Assembly: GCF_000730165.1 (NCBI RefSeq)
Contig: NZ_CP022112.1
Coordinates: 847,501-911,500, forward strand
Reading direction: 5' to 3'
DNA: 64,000 bases
Origin: Nitrospirillum viridazoti CBAmc
GTDB lineage: Bacteria > Pseudomonadota > Alphaproteobacteria > Azospirillales > Azospirillaceae
The notes beneath the pieces were generated by a model. That model did no database searches and was not told the origin of the DNA. It saw only the letters and a list, made by a program, of their open reading frames with translations. The stretch's first letter is position 1, and each line of letters begins with the position of its first letter. Of the stretch, positions 35,035 through 43,768 are shown one piece after another. A program made the position numbers and the translations under genes.

Positions 35035-35538
35035 TTATTTGGGCGCGTAGGCCCAGCACTCGACCTCGACGCCCGCGCCCAGCGGCAGGGCACCGACGCC
35101 CATGGCGCTGCGGCCCGGCAGCCGGTCCGGCTTGAAATAGCTGACATAGACTTGGTTGAAGGCCGCCCACTGCGTCATGTCGGTCAGCATGACCGTGCAT
35201 TTGAAGACGGCGTCCATGCCGCTGCCCACACGGCCCAGGGCGGCGCTGATGTTGTCCATGGCCGCCTTGGCCTGGACGCCCATGTCGCCCACCACCTTGC
35301 CATCCTGGTTCACACCCAGTTGGCCGGAAACGTAGAGGATGTCGCCCACGCGCACGACCTGGGAATAGGGCGCCTTGGTCGTCTCCGGGCGGTAGAATTG
35401 CACGCCGGCCGGCGGTGCCGCGATGGTGCCATTGGTCATGGCGCCACCCTCATCCGGGCCACCGGGCGGGGCGGCCGTCAGGGCCAGGGCCGGGCCGGCC
35501 AGCAGGCAGCCCAGCAAAGCCAAACTGATGATGCGCAT
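35035..35538 (-). CDS. Exported RidA-family protein
   Basis: 167 residues. A signal peptide (MRIISLALLGCLLAGPALA) precedes a complete RidA/YjgF fold, with the substrate-binding Arg near 143 (LPGRSAMGVGALPLG) and the VEVECWAYAP C-terminus. Cytosolic RidA hydrolyses reactive enamine/imine intermediates made by PLP enzymes. This copy should act in the periplasm, where the adjacent exported class V PLP enzyme would also be. It lies 120 bp downstream of that gene on the same strand and before the second S10 gene. The Cys at 11 lies in the hydrophobic core and is not a good lipobox. Confidence 0.9.
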   Translation of the reverse strand: MRIISLALLGCLLAGPALALTAAPPGGPDEGGAMTNGTIAAPPAGVQFYRPETTKAPYSQVVRVGDILYVSGQLGVNQDGKVVGDMGVQAKAAMDNISAALGRVGSGMDAVFKCTVMLTDMTQWAAFNQVYVSYFKPDRLPGRSAMGVGALPLGAGVEVECWAYAPK

Positions 35539-35559
35539 GTAAACATGTCCCTGTTCCGG

Positions 35560-35590
35560 CGGGTGGGAGGCTTGTCACCGCCCCACCCTG
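35560..35590 (-). terminator. Hairpin between the class V PLP gene and ridA
   Basis: GGGTGGG and CCCACCC arms separated by about 13 bases, with T-rich sequence beyond on the plus side. It may attenuate read-through or protect the message end. Weak evidence. Confidence 0.3.
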
Positions 35591-35658
35591 CCCGGTATTT
35601 TTCTGAATGAACCCAACTGCCAAAACTCTCTTTTTAACAGGCGACCTGAACGTACGAC

Positions 35659-36918
35659 CTAGGCATGACCGAGTGCGGCGAGCAGCCGGTCGATATCGGT
35701 GTGGTCGTTGAACACCGAAGGCGTGACGCGGAAGCGATTGGCGCTGACCGTCATCTTGATCTTGGCCGCCGCCAGCTTGGCCCCCAGTTTCTCCCGCGCG
35801 TTCTCATAGGCGCAGGTGACCAGGGGCGTGGTCGCCTCGGGCGGGGTCATCAGGCTGTAGCCCAGCTTGGGCAATTCCTGCTTCAGCCGGCGGATCAGGT
35901 CCTGGGCATGCGCCTGGATGCCCGCCACCCCCACACCCAGGATATAGTCCAGGGAATGGTCCAGCTGTGCGATCACCATATGGGCATGGGTGCCGTGGGC
36001 GAAGGTGCCCTCCGCCGTGTCGGCATAGGCATAGTCGGCGATCATCTCCCCCGGCGGATCAAAGGGGTAGATGTGCGGCTTGAACGCGCTCATCCCGTAA
36101 TAGCCGTACTCGGTACGGGCCAACTGGGCGCGGGCGGCCTTGGTTCCATAGATGAAGCCCAGGCCGAAATCGCCCATCAGCCACTTGTAGCTGGCGCAGG
36201 CGGCGAAATCGACGCCGCTGCCCTTCAAATCAACGGGCACGCAGCCGGCGGCGTGGATGATGTCGGCGTAGACCAACGCGCCGTTGGCATGCGCCAGATC
36301 GCACACCGCCTTCAAGTCATGCTCGAAGCCGTTGATGGTGGAGACCAGCGACAGGGCCACCAGCCTGGTGTCCTTGCGGATGGCCTGCTTCAGGTCGGCC
36401 AGCAGGATGCGGCCGTCCTTGGGCTCCACCCACGTGACCTCCACCCCATGGCGCTGCATCTCCTCATACAGCGGCAAGGAACCGAAGAAGTGCAGCGTGT
36501 CGGTGACGATGTGGCCGCCCGACTTGGGAAGGCCCAGGCCGCGCAGCACCATCTGTTCCCCCGCCGTGGTGCTCTGCACATAGGCGATGTCGTCGGCGTC
36601 GGCATTCACCAGACGGGCGAACTTCTCCCGCACGCCGTCGTCGGGCAGGTCATAGTGCGCCGCCGCCGGGTCCAGCATGCGCTTGGACAGATAGGTGTCG
36701 ACGGCGGCCTTGGCGCCCGTGCTGACGGGGTGCTGGGACCCGCTGTCGAGATAAACCAGGTCGTGGGGGAAAAAGGACGCCTTGTCCGGAAAGCGCGTAG
36801 GCAGGGTCGGCTTGGACGCGCCGGTTGGGGCCGTCTGGGCGCCCACGGCGGCCGGCACGACTTCGGCCATGGTGAGGGTGCCGGCGGCCAGCATCACGTC
36901 CCTGCGCGTCATTCTCAT
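35659..36918 (-). CDS. Exported class V PLP-dependent aminotransferase-like enzyme
   Basis: 419 residues from ATG 36918; the open frame continues upstream without support, and a second ATG at 36912 gives MTRRDVMLAAG. A twin-arginine signal (TRRDVMLAAGTLTM) indicates export of the folded, cofactor-loaded protein. The class V fold holds the PLP Lys in CASYKWLMGDFGLGF and the upstream ADIIHAAG Asp segment. Nearest familiar relatives are isopenicillin-N-epimerase-like and cysteine-desulfurase-like proteins. PLP enzymes outside the cytoplasm are uncommon. It opens the minus-strand peptide operon and faces the fused cyclodeaminase gene. Reaction unknown. Confidence 0.88.
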   Translation of the reverse strand: MRMTRRDVMLAAGTLTMAEVVPAAVGAQTAPTGASKPTLPTRFPDKASFFPHDLVYLDSGSQHPVSTGAKAAVDTYLSKRMLDPAAAHYDLPDDGVREKFARLVNADADDIAYVQSTTAGEQMVLRGLGLPKSGGHIVTDTLHFFGSLPLYEEMQRHGVEVTWVEPKDGRILLADLKQAIRKDTRLVALSLVSTINGFEHDLKAVCDLAHANGALVYADIIHAAGCVPVDLKGSGVDFAACASYKWLMGDFGLGFIYGTKAARAQLARTEYGYYGMSAFKPHIYPFDPPGEMIADYAYADTAEGTFAHGTHAHMVIAQLDHSLDYILGVGVAGIQAHAQDLIRRLKQELPKLGYSLMTPPEATTPLVTCAYENAREKLGAKLAAAKIKMTVSANRFRVTPSVFNDHTDIDRLLAALGHA

Positions 36919-37015
36919 CCGTGTACTCGTAGGTTTGGAAAAGGCGCCCGTTGGCCAAGAGGTTCCCTGACCGAAACCCATGCTAACGGAAACCCCGGGG
37001 GCATTTTTGGCGAAG

Positions 37016-37050
37016 TTGCAGGCATTTGGGCGGTGCCCGGGAAATTTTAT
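37016..37050 (-). promoter_or_regulatory. Island promoter motif, class V PLP gene
   Basis: Minus strand: GGATAAAATTTCC followed 31 bases later by TGCAA, 98 bases before the start codon. The weakest of the four composites. Confidence 0.35.
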
Positions 37051-37166
37051 CCGTTGGCCGGATAGACCGCGCATGGACGTGCCCTGAGGGGGTGTTCCCG
37101 GAATTATCCTTCCGCCCCATTGACGATGGCGCGGCGGTGCTTCTCCCCCGCTTTGGCGGCATCTCT

Positions 37167-37179
37167 GCATAAAACCTGC
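37167..37179 (+). promoter_or_regulatory. Island promoter motif, OCD-fusion gene
   Basis: GCATAAAACCTGC, close to the GCATAAAACTTGC upstream of S10 copy 4 and the CATAAACCTGCC upstream of the first M61 gene. It lies 107 bases before the start. Confidence 0.4.
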
Positions 37180-37285
37180 TCATGTTGGTCAGGATGATGG
37201 AAATTCCACCGGACCGACGGCGGCTTTTCTGCAAACTCCGGAAAGAAAAACCCTATCCCCTGCCCTAAGGTGGTTCGGGAACAGG

Positions 37286-39241
37286 ATGACAGGGAAGACA
37301 CCTATGGGTTTCGCGCCGTCCGGCCTTGCCGTTTTCGATGCCGCCGCCGTCCGTGCGGGCCTGGGTTATGGGGCGGCAATTTCCGCCATCCGCCAGGCCA
37401 TGGTGGACTTGAGCACCGGACGGGTGCGCCAGCAGCTGCGCAGTTTCATCAGCCTGGGCGCCGGCCGCACCTTCGCCATCATGCCGGCGGCCTTCGTCGG
37501 TGCGGATCGGCCCGGCTATTTCGGCGCCAAGCTGGTCAGCGTCTATAATGATGGCCAGGGCCGCAAGGCGCATGAAGGCCTGGTGGTGCTGTTTGACGGC
37601 GCCAGCGGCCGCCCCGTCTGCCTGGCCGATGCGGCCGAGGTCACGGCCATCCGCACCGCCGCGGCCAGCGCCGTCGCCACCGAAGCCCTGTCCCGGTCGG
37701 ATGCCGACACCCTGGCCCTGGTGGGCACAGGGCGCCAGGCCCTGGCCCATGCCCTGGCACTGGCCGGCATCCGCACTGTGCGCCACATTCGCGTCTGGGG
37801 CCGCGACCCCGCCAAGACCAGGGCGTTCGCCGCCCAGGTGCAGGCCGCCACCGGCATCGACACCCAAGCCCATGACAGCGTGCAGCGGGCCGTGGCCGGT
37901 GCCGCCATCGTCTGCACCATCACCGCCGCCGCCGATCCCATCCTGCGCGGCGACTGGATCGCCCCCGGCACCCATGTCAACGTCGTTGGCTCCAGCGGCC
38001 CGGCCCAGGCGGAGATCGACACCGACCTGGTGGCGGCCAGCCGCTTCATCGTCGACCACCGGGAGCATGTGCTGGTCCATGGCGGGGAGTTCCTGCGCGC
38101 CAAGGCGGCCGGCACCCTCGGTGACGACCACATCGCGGCGGAGATCGGGGAGGTGCTGGCGGGCCGGGCGCCAGGCCGGCAGTCGGCGGCGCAGATCACC
38201 GTTTACAAGTCCCTGGGCCATGCCGTGCAGGATCTGGCCGCCACGGCATGGCTGTATGAAAACGCCCGCCATCCCGCCACGTCGCCCCTGCCCATCGTCG
38301 ACGGGCATGCCGTGGCCGACAGCCTGGACTATGACACCTGCATTCCCATCGTACGCCAAGCCATGACGGCGCTGTCCAAGGGGGAGACGCAGCAGTTGCC
38401 GCGCGGCGTGCTGCCCCTGGACCACGGCCACATGTTCGGCGTCATGCCCGGCGCGCTCAACGGTGGGCCCTTTGGCGGCGGGCCCTTCGGCGCCAAGCTG
38501 GTGGCCGTATTCCCGGATAATTTCGACAAGGGCCTGCCCTCACACCAGGGCGTCATCGTCCTGTTCGACCGGGACAGCGGCCGGCCCGTGGGCGTGGTTG
38601 ACGGCGGGGAGGTCACGGCCATCCGCACGGCGGCGGCCAGCGCCGTGGCCACCGACGCCTTGGCCCGGCCCGAGGCCAAGACCCTGGCCCTGCTGGGCTA
38701 TGGCGAGCAGGCCCTGACCCACGCCCGTGCCATCACCCGGGTGCGCCGCCTAAGCCGTATCACCGTCTGGGGCCGCGCCCCCGGCCGCGCCGCCGCCTTC
38801 GCCGCGCGGCTGGCGGAGGAACTGGGCCTATCCGTCCGCGCCACCGCCAGCGCGCAGGAGGCGGTGGTGGACGCCGATATCGTCTGCACCGTGACAGCCG
38901 CGAAGGAACCCATCCTGAACGGCGCCTGGGTGGCACCGGGAGCGCATGTGAACGTCGTGGGCTCCAGCATCGCCGGCCCGGCGGAGGTGGACCATGACCT
39001 AGTCATCCGGTCCCGCTTCATTGCCGATTGCCGGGAGCATGTGCTGCGCCAGGGGGCGGAGTTCCTGCGAGCCAAGGCCGCCGGCCTGATCGGCGACGCC
39101 CACGTGGTGGCGGAGATTGGGGAGGTGCTGGCGGGCCACGCCGAGGGCCGCCAGTCGGCGGAGCAGGTCACGCTCTACAAATCACTGGGCCACGTCGTCC
39201 AGGACCTGGCCGCCGCCTGGCCGCTGCTGAAGAAGGATTGA
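37286..39241 (+). CDS. Tandem fusion of two ornithine cyclodeaminase/mu-crystallin domains
   Basis: 651 residues, twice the family's 310-350. Residues about 1-325 and 335-651 are each a complete OCD/mu-crystallin unit. Both halves keep the substrate Lys segment (GAKLVSVY, GAKLVAVF), EVTAIRTAAASAVAT, a dinucleotide-binding turn (LVGTGRQA, LLGYGEQA), the VWGR segment and NVVGSS before a conserved Asp. The family includes ornithine cyclodeaminase, ketimine reductase and imine-reducing amino acid dehydrogenases. The substrate is unknown. The start may be ATG 37286 or ATG 37304, the latter with a better ribosome site (AGGGAAG). Lrp copy 1 starts four bases after the stop. Confidence 0.93.
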   Translation: MTGKTPMGFAPSGLAVFDAAAVRAGLGYGAAISAIRQAMVDLSTGRVRQQLRSFISLGAGRTFAIMPAAFVGADRPGYFGAKLVSVYNDGQGRKAHEGLVVLFDGASGRPVCLADAAEVTAIRTAAASAVATEALSRSDADTLALVGTGRQALAHALALAGIRTVRHIRVWGRDPAKTRAFAAQVQAATGIDTQAHDSVQRAVAGAAIVCTITAAADPILRGDWIAPGTHVNVVGSSGPAQAEIDTDLVAASRFIVDHREHVLVHGGEFLRAKAAGTLGDDHIAAEIGEVLAGRAPGRQSAAQITVYKSLGHAVQDLAATAWLYENARHPATSPLPIVDGHAVADSLDYDTCIPIVRQAMTALSKGETQQLPRGVLPLDHGHMFGVMPGALNGGPFGGGPFGAKLVAVFPDNFDKGLPSHQGVIVLFDRDSGRPVGVVDGGEVTAIRTAAASAVATDALARPEAKTLALLGYGEQALTHARAITRVRRLSRITVWGRAPGRAAAFAARLAEELGLSVRATASAQEAVVDADIVCTVTAAKEPILNGAWVAPGAHVNVVGSSIAGPAEVDHDLVIRSRFIADCREHVLRQGAEFLRAKAAGLIGDAHVVAEIGEVLAGHAEGRQSAEQVTLYKSLGHVVQDLAAAWPLLKKD

Positions 39242-39245
39242 GGCC

Positions 39246-39731
39246 ATGGCGAACGCGGAACTCGACGCCATCGACATGAAGATCCTGACCCACATGCAGC
39301 GCGACGCCTCGCTGACCACGGCGGAACTGGCGGAGAAGGTTGGCATCTCACAATCCCCCTGCTGGCGCCGGGTACAGCGCCTGCATGACGAGGGCTACAT
39401 CAAGTCCCAGGTGGTGCTGGTCGACCGGCAGAAGCTGGGCTTCGACATGCACATCTTCGCCCAGGTGAAGATCGCCCGGCTGTCGGAGGAGGAGCGCGAG
39501 ACCTTTTTCCGCGGCATCCAGAACATCCCCGAAGTGCTGGAGTGCTACACCGTTTTCGGTGAAATGGACGCCCTGCTGAAGATCGTGGCGCCGGACGTGA
39601 AGTGGTACCAGGAGTTCATCTTCAACACCCTGATGAAGCTGCCGGGGGTGGAGGACATCCGTTCCATCGTCACCCTGTCGGAGGCCAAGAGCACCACGGC
39701 CATCCCGCTGAAACCGCGCACATTCCAATAA
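39246..39731 (+). CDS. Lrp/AsnC-family regulator (copy 1)
   Basis: 161 residues. N-terminal helix-turn-helix (LTTAELAEKVGISQSPCWRRVQRL, about 21-44) and C-terminal RAM ligand domain (VLECYTVFGEMDALLKIVAPD). Such proteins form octamers and sense amino acids. It is co-transcribed with the OCD fusion (4-bp gap), so it probably controls it and neighbouring island genes. It is closely similar over its full length to copy 2 at 41764 (roughly four-fifths identical by eye), so hetero-oligomers are possible. Confidence 0.94.
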   Translation: MANAELDAIDMKILTHMQRDASLTTAELAEKVGISQSPCWRRVQRLHDEGYIKSQVVLVDRQKLGFDMHIFAQVKIARLSEEERETFFRGIQNIPEVLECYTVFGEMDALLKIVAPDVKWYQEFIFNTLMKLPGVEDIRSIVTLSEAKSTTAIPLKPRTFQ

Positions 39732-39790
39732 GCATCCCCGCGATGCATAGCCTATGCCCGGGACCCAGCGCGGGGCCGGCACTGGGAAAA

Positions 39791-39802
39791 CATAAACCTG
39801 CC
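39791..39802 (+). promoter_or_regulatory. Island promoter motif, first M61 gene
   Basis: CATAAACCTGCC, preceded at about 39758-39770 by the palindrome GCATAGCCTATGC. It lies about 90 bases before the M61 start. Confidence 0.35.
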
Positions 39803-39881
39803 GCCGTCCGCCATCATGCGGGAACGCGGGGGCGTTTGAGCGGCCGGGGAAACGGCCGGACAGAACAGGTGGGGACCATCC

Positions 39882-41573
39882 ATGAGAAAACTGACCTTGG
39901 GCCTGCTGGCCACCTCCATGCTGACATTTAGCGCCGCCGCCGCCGAGGCGCCAGCCCCCCTGGACGTCGTGCTGCGTCCGCACGCCAGCGGCGGCGTGGC
40001 CGATCGCATGGACGTGGAACTGCGCATCGCGCATCCCGGCGTGGCCGCCGGCCAGCCCTTGCTGCGCATGCCCACCACCATCGTCTCCACCCCCACGGCG
40101 GGCTATGACGCCAGCGCCATCGTGGCGCGGGACGACAAGGGCCCCCTGCCGCTGACCATGGCGGATGAGGCGCCGACGCCCACCGGCACCTACCGCCACT
40201 ATGACGTGGGCCGGGCCACGGTGGGCGACGTGGTGGTGCGGTACGGTACCCCGCCCCGCGCCGTCAGCGTCGCCACGCGCAACGGCCCGCTGTTCGACCT
40301 GCGCCAGCAGGCGGACGGCCTGATGGGTGCCGGCGTCTATTTCCTGGCCCTGCCGGCGGGGGAGCAGCCCTACCGCATCAGCCTGAAGTGGGATCTGTCA
40401 GGCATGCCCAAGGGCGCCCGGGGGATCTGGAGCTTGGGCGAAGGCGACCAGTCCACGGTCGCCCCGGCGGAGTTGCTGGCCTTTTCCTTCTACGCCACCG
40501 GTTCGGTGAAGAGCGTGCCGGCGGCGGGGAAGGGCAATTTCGGCCTGTACTGGCTGACCCAGCCGCCCTTCAACGTGAACGACCTGGCCACGGGCATCCA
40601 GCGCCTTTACGGCTACATGTCCCATTTCTTCAAGGATGACGGCGCGCCCTACCGCGTCTTCATCCGGGCCAATCCCTACCCCGCCGGCGGCGGCACGGCT
40701 TTGGCCAAGTCCTTCATGTTCGGCTACGGCGTGGATGGTACCACGGCCGGCAGCGACACCCAGATGCTGCTTGCCCATGAGATGACCCACAATTGGCCCA
40801 GGCTGGACGGCGGGGAGCATGCCGCCACCGCCTGGTACACCGAGGGCATGGCCGAATATTACTCCGTCGTGCTGGCCGGCCGCGCCGGCGTGATCGACCA
40901 GGCCAAGTTCCTGCGCGTGGTCAACGACCATGCCTCCGGCTACTACAGCAATCCTTACGTGGCTCTGACCAACACCCAGGCCGGTGCCAAATTCTGGAGC
41001 GACGCCCGCGCCCAGCGCGTGCCCTACGGCCGGGGCTTCATGTATCTGGCCCGCGTCGACGCCGAAATCCGCGCCACGTCGGACGGCAGGCGCAGCCTGG
41101 ACGATCTGGTCTTAGAGGTGCTGGAGCGCCAGCGCAAAGGCGAGAAGGTGGGCCTGGAGCAATGGGTGGCCATGGTGGTGCGCGAGTTGGGCGACGGCGC
41201 CCGACAGGAATATGAGGACATGGTGGCCGGCAAACTGATCGAGCCCGCCCCCACCGGATTCGCCCCCTGCTACCGCGCCGTGAAGGCGCCGGAGCGTCCC
41301 TTCGACCTGGGCTATGACGAGATGCGCCTGGGTGTGGTGGCCGATCTGCGCGCCGACAGTCCGGCCGCCCAGGCCGGTGTGAAGGAAGGCGACCTGATCG
41401 TGAAGTCCAGTCCCAAGCAGGCGCTGATGGACGACCCGGCCAAGCAGATGGAAATCACCGTCAAGCGCGACGGCCAGGAGCGGAGCTTCACCTACCTGCC
41501 ACGCGGCCAGGCCGTGACCAGCTGGCATTGGGAACGCGTGCCGGGGGTGGAGGACAGCGCCTGCCATCTTTGA
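39882..41573 (+). CDS. M61-family peptidase with PDZ domain (copy A)
   Basis: 563 residues with a signal peptide (cleavage near 21). Beta-rich N-terminal domain, then the gluzincin catalytic domain with HEMTH at about 299-303 and the third zinc ligand Glu at about 321 (YTEGMAEYY), then a C-terminal PDZ domain (LGVVADLRADSPAAQAGVKEGDLI). M61 glycyl aminopeptidases prefer N-terminal Gly or Ala. The protein is expected in the periplasm. It has a spacer of 150 bp after Lrp copy 1 containing palindromic motifs, and a strong terminator after it. Confidence 0.92.
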   Translation: MRKLTLGLLATSMLTFSAAAAEAPAPLDVVLRPHASGGVADRMDVELRIAHPGVAAGQPLLRMPTTIVSTPTAGYDASAIVARDDKGPLPLTMADEAPTPTGTYRHYDVGRATVGDVVVRYGTPPRAVSVATRNGPLFDLRQQADGLMGAGVYFLALPAGEQPYRISLKWDLSGMPKGARGIWSLGEGDQSTVAPAELLAFSFYATGSVKSVPAAGKGNFGLYWLTQPPFNVNDLATGIQRLYGYMSHFFKDDGAPYRVFIRANPYPAGGGTALAKSFMFGYGVDGTTAGSDTQMLLAHEMTHNWPRLDGGEHAATAWYTEGMAEYYSVVLAGRAGVIDQAKFLRVVNDHASGYYSNPYVALTNTQAGAKFWSDARAQRVPYGRGFMYLARVDAEIRATSDGRRSLDDLVLEVLERQRKGEKVGLEQWVAMVVRELGDGARQEYEDMVAGKLIEPAPTGFAPCYRAVKAPERPFDLGYDEMRLGVVADLRADSPAAQAGVKEGDLIVKSSPKQALMDDPAKQMEITVKRDGQERSFTYLPRGQAVTSWHWERVPGVEDSACHL

Positions 41574-41594
41574 TTGGCTGGGTCGACACATCGG

Positions 41595-41620
41595 GGGCCG
41601 GGTCTTTCCCGGCCCTTTTT
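41595..41620 (+). terminator. Rho-independent terminator of the first M61 gene
   Basis: GGGCCGGG (41595-41602) and CCCGGCCC (41608-41615) with a five-base loop, followed by TTTTT. Textbook form, 21 bases after the stop. Confidence 0.92.
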
Positions 41621-41651
41621 CATGGCCTCCGCTGGGCCGCCGCCGGCCGGT

Positions 41652-41708
41652 GGTTTCCCGAAACCGGCGCTACCGGAGGCCGTTCAAACCAGGTAGATTT
41701 ATGCTGGA
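41652..41708 (+). promoter_or_regulatory. Control region of Lrp copy 2
   Basis: GGTTTC-CC-GAAACC (41652-41665) is a short palindrome, and GATTTATGCTGG (41696-41708) carries the island GCATAAA motif in reverse orientation. Both lie within 115 bases of the lrp start. Possible autoregulatory sites. Confidence 0.35.
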
Positions 41709-41763
41709 CAGGGGCGGAAGACCCCATGGGCGATACCAGAATGAACAGGGGATCACATAGGAT

Positions 41764-42249
41764 ATGCCGGCTGCGGAACTCGACGCCATAGACATGAAAA
41801 TCCTGACGCTGATGCAGAAAGACGCGTCACTGACCACGGCGGAACTGGCTGAAAAGGTGGGGATTTCCCAATCCCCCTGCTGGCGCCGCATCCAGCGCCT
41901 GCAGGGCGAGGGCTATATCAAGGGCCAAGTGGTCATCGTCGACCGGGAGAAACTTGGCTTCCACATGCAGATCTTCGCCCAGGTGAAGATGGCCCGGCTG
42001 TCGGACGAGGAACGCCAGACCTTTTTCCGGGGTGTGGAGAACATTCCAGAGATCCTTGAATGCTATACCGTATTCGGGGAGATGGACATCCTGATGAAGG
42101 TCGTGGCGCCGGACGTCAAATGGTATCAGCAGTTCATTTTCAGCAGCCTGATGAAGCTGCCAGGCGTGCAGGACATCCGCTCCATCGTGACCCTGTCGGA
42201 GGCCAAGCACACCACCGCCGTGCCGCTGAAACCACGCCAGTTCCAGTGA
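41764..42249 (+). CDS. Lrp/AsnC-family regulator (copy 2)
   Basis: 161 residues, same domain order as copy 1: helix-turn-helix at about 21-44 and a RAM domain with the ECYTVFGEMDILMKVVAPD segment. Differences from copy 1 are concentrated in surface positions and in a few residues of the ligand domain. It has its own promoter region behind the M61 terminator and is convergent with S10 copy 3 (gap of 23 bases). Two near-identical amino-acid-responsive regulators within 2.5 kb suggest a recent duplication with division of labour. Confidence 0.94.
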   Translation: MPAAELDAIDMKILTLMQKDASLTTAELAEKVGISQSPCWRRIQRLQGEGYIKGQVVIVDREKLGFHMQIFAQVKMARLSDEERQTFFRGVENIPEILECYTVFGEMDILMKVVAPDVKWYQQFIFSSLMKLPGVQDIRSIVTLSEAKHTTAVPLKPRQFQ

Positions 42250-42272
42250 ATAAAATTACCCACCGGGCCCAG

Positions 42273-43739
42273 TCAGGGCTGGCGGGTGATGAAGCGGCCG
42301 AGGTCGGCGCTCAGGCGCACCCGCGCCTCGGCGTCGCGGTACATCATGTGGCCACCGCCGTAGCAGTTCACCGACAGCCGGGCGAACAGGCCCGGTTCCA
42401 GCCTGGTTTTCAGGATCTCGTTGGCGGCGCAGCTGTTCAGGCTGTCGTACAGCCCTGCGGCAGCGAAGACGCGCAGCTTGCCGTCCATCTCCATGGCCCT
42501 GCGGATCCAGGGTTCCGCGCCGGGCGGCCCCTCACCCGCGCGCGCGGCGGCGATGGCGGCGGCGAAGGCGGCCGGTGAGGTATCCCCGGAATTGTAGTCC
42601 CACTGCTCGCCCACCGGCTTGGCCGCCGGGTCGGTGTCCTTCTCCAGCCCCAGATAGGGCAGATCGGTGTGGTAGCCCAAGGTCTCGCGCAAATAGCGCA
42701 CCATGATGGCGGCGCCTGGCTCCTCCGCGTCCACCTGGCCGGCCCCCGGGTTCACCGTCGTGCTGATACGCATGTCGAAGGTATCCAGCCGACGGCTGGG
42801 CAGCAGGTTGTTCAGGAACTGGCGGGACGAGACCGCCAGGCTGGTCCTGTCGACCTGGGACGGGTCCACGCCCATGTGGTGGGCCACATCCTGGGCCAGG
42901 GCGGCCTTTTGCTGGGCGCTGAGATCGCCCAGATGGGCCAGGGCCGGGGCGTAAACCTGTTCCGCCCAGGCGCGGGTGGCCTCGGCCGTGGCCGATGGGC
43001 TGGTTCCCGCCAAGCTGGCCGGCAGCCGGCCGTGCACCTGGGCGGCGGCGGCACGGCCCGGCAGCTTCAGCGCGGTCACCAGTTCCTTGGGCAGCACCGG
43101 CCCCACGGGAATGCCGCCGGAGATGAGGACGACGCCCGCCACCGGCCGGCCGCGCTTCTCCAGCGCCTCCGCCACACCGGCGGCGCGCCAGACACCGAAG
43201 CTTTCACCGATCAGGTATACCGGTGTGCGGACATCGGCATGGCGCTGGGTCCAGGCCTGCACGAAGTCGGTGATGGAGGACTGGTCGCCCAGGGTGCTGT
43301 AAAAACGCGCCCCATCCTGCGCCGTGGCCGGGCGGCTGAAGCCCGTGCCCACGGGATCGACGAACACCAAGTCGCTGTCGGCTAGCAAAGTCTGGGCGTT
43401 GTCCACCAGGGCGCCGCCCTCCAGCCGCTTCGGGCCAAAGGCCTCGAAATGCAGCAACGTGGAATTGGCACCAGGCCCGCCGTTCCACAGGAAGGTGACC
43501 GGCCGGCCGCCTTGCCCGGGAACACGATAGGCGACGTAGAAGACGTGGCCCCGCACCACACCCTGCGCATCGGTCAGGTCCAGGGTCGCGGCCTCGGCCA
43601 CGTAGCGCAGCGGCTTGCCCGCCAGGGTGATCTGCTGGTGGGCGACCCCGGAAGGGGGCGCCATCGCCGGGTCACGGGCCGCGCAGCCCGCCACGGCCAG
43701 GGCCACCGCACTGATGCCGTTCCGTATTGCCGCCCGCAT
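42273..43739 (-). CDS. S10 serine-carboxypeptidase-like lipoprotein (copy 3)
   Basis: 488 residues from ATG 43739. The signal sequence ends in a lipobox (LAVAGC), so the protein should be lipid-anchored, unlike the other three copies. Catalytic elements: NGGPGANSTL, GESFGVWRAAGV (Tyr replaced by Phe), AGLYDSLNS and CYGGGHMMYRD. It follows the class I/II aminotransferase gene by 29 bases on the same strand and is convergent with Lrp copy 2. Probably trims peptides at the membrane surface. Confidence 0.9.
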   Translation of the reverse strand: MRAAIRNGISAVALAVAGCAARDPAMAPPSGVAHQQITLAGKPLRYVAEAATLDLTDAQGVVRGHVFYVAYRVPGQGGRPVTFLWNGGPGANSTLLHFEAFGPKRLEGGALVDNAQTLLADSDLVFVDPVGTGFSRPATAQDGARFYSTLGDQSSITDFVQAWTQRHADVRTPVYLIGESFGVWRAAGVAEALEKRGRPVAGVVLISGGIPVGPVLPKELVTALKLPGRAAAAQVHGRLPASLAGTSPSATAEATRAWAEQVYAPALAHLGDLSAQQKAALAQDVAHHMGVDPSQVDRTSLAVSSRQFLNNLLPSRRLDTFDMRISTTVNPGAGQVDAEEPGAAIMVRYLRETLGYHTDLPYLGLEKDTDPAAKPVGEQWDYNSGDTSPAAFAAAIAAARAGEGPPGAEPWIRRAMEMDGKLRVFAAAGLYDSLNSCAANEILKTRLEPGLFARLSVNCYGGGHMMYRDAEARVRLSADLGRFITRQP

Positions 43740-43768
43740 GCCCCCACTCCCCCGTTGCCGCGTTTCCC

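Larger units (their letters stand above)
36919..37285. promoter_or_regulatory. Divergent control region between the PLP enzyme and OCD-fusion genes
   Basis: 367 bases with no supported gene, serving both directions. It contains the ATAAAA...GCAA composite (37016-37050) in the minus direction and GCATAAAACCTGC (37167-37179) in the plus direction, motifs shared with other island promoters. It likely binds the Lrp/AsnC proteins encoded just downstream. Confidence 0.5.

Noticed and set aside
42250-42300. GC-rich imperfect inverted sequence between Lrp copy 2 and S10 copy 3
   Set aside because: Pairing is interrupted and no U run follows, so no terminator is called.
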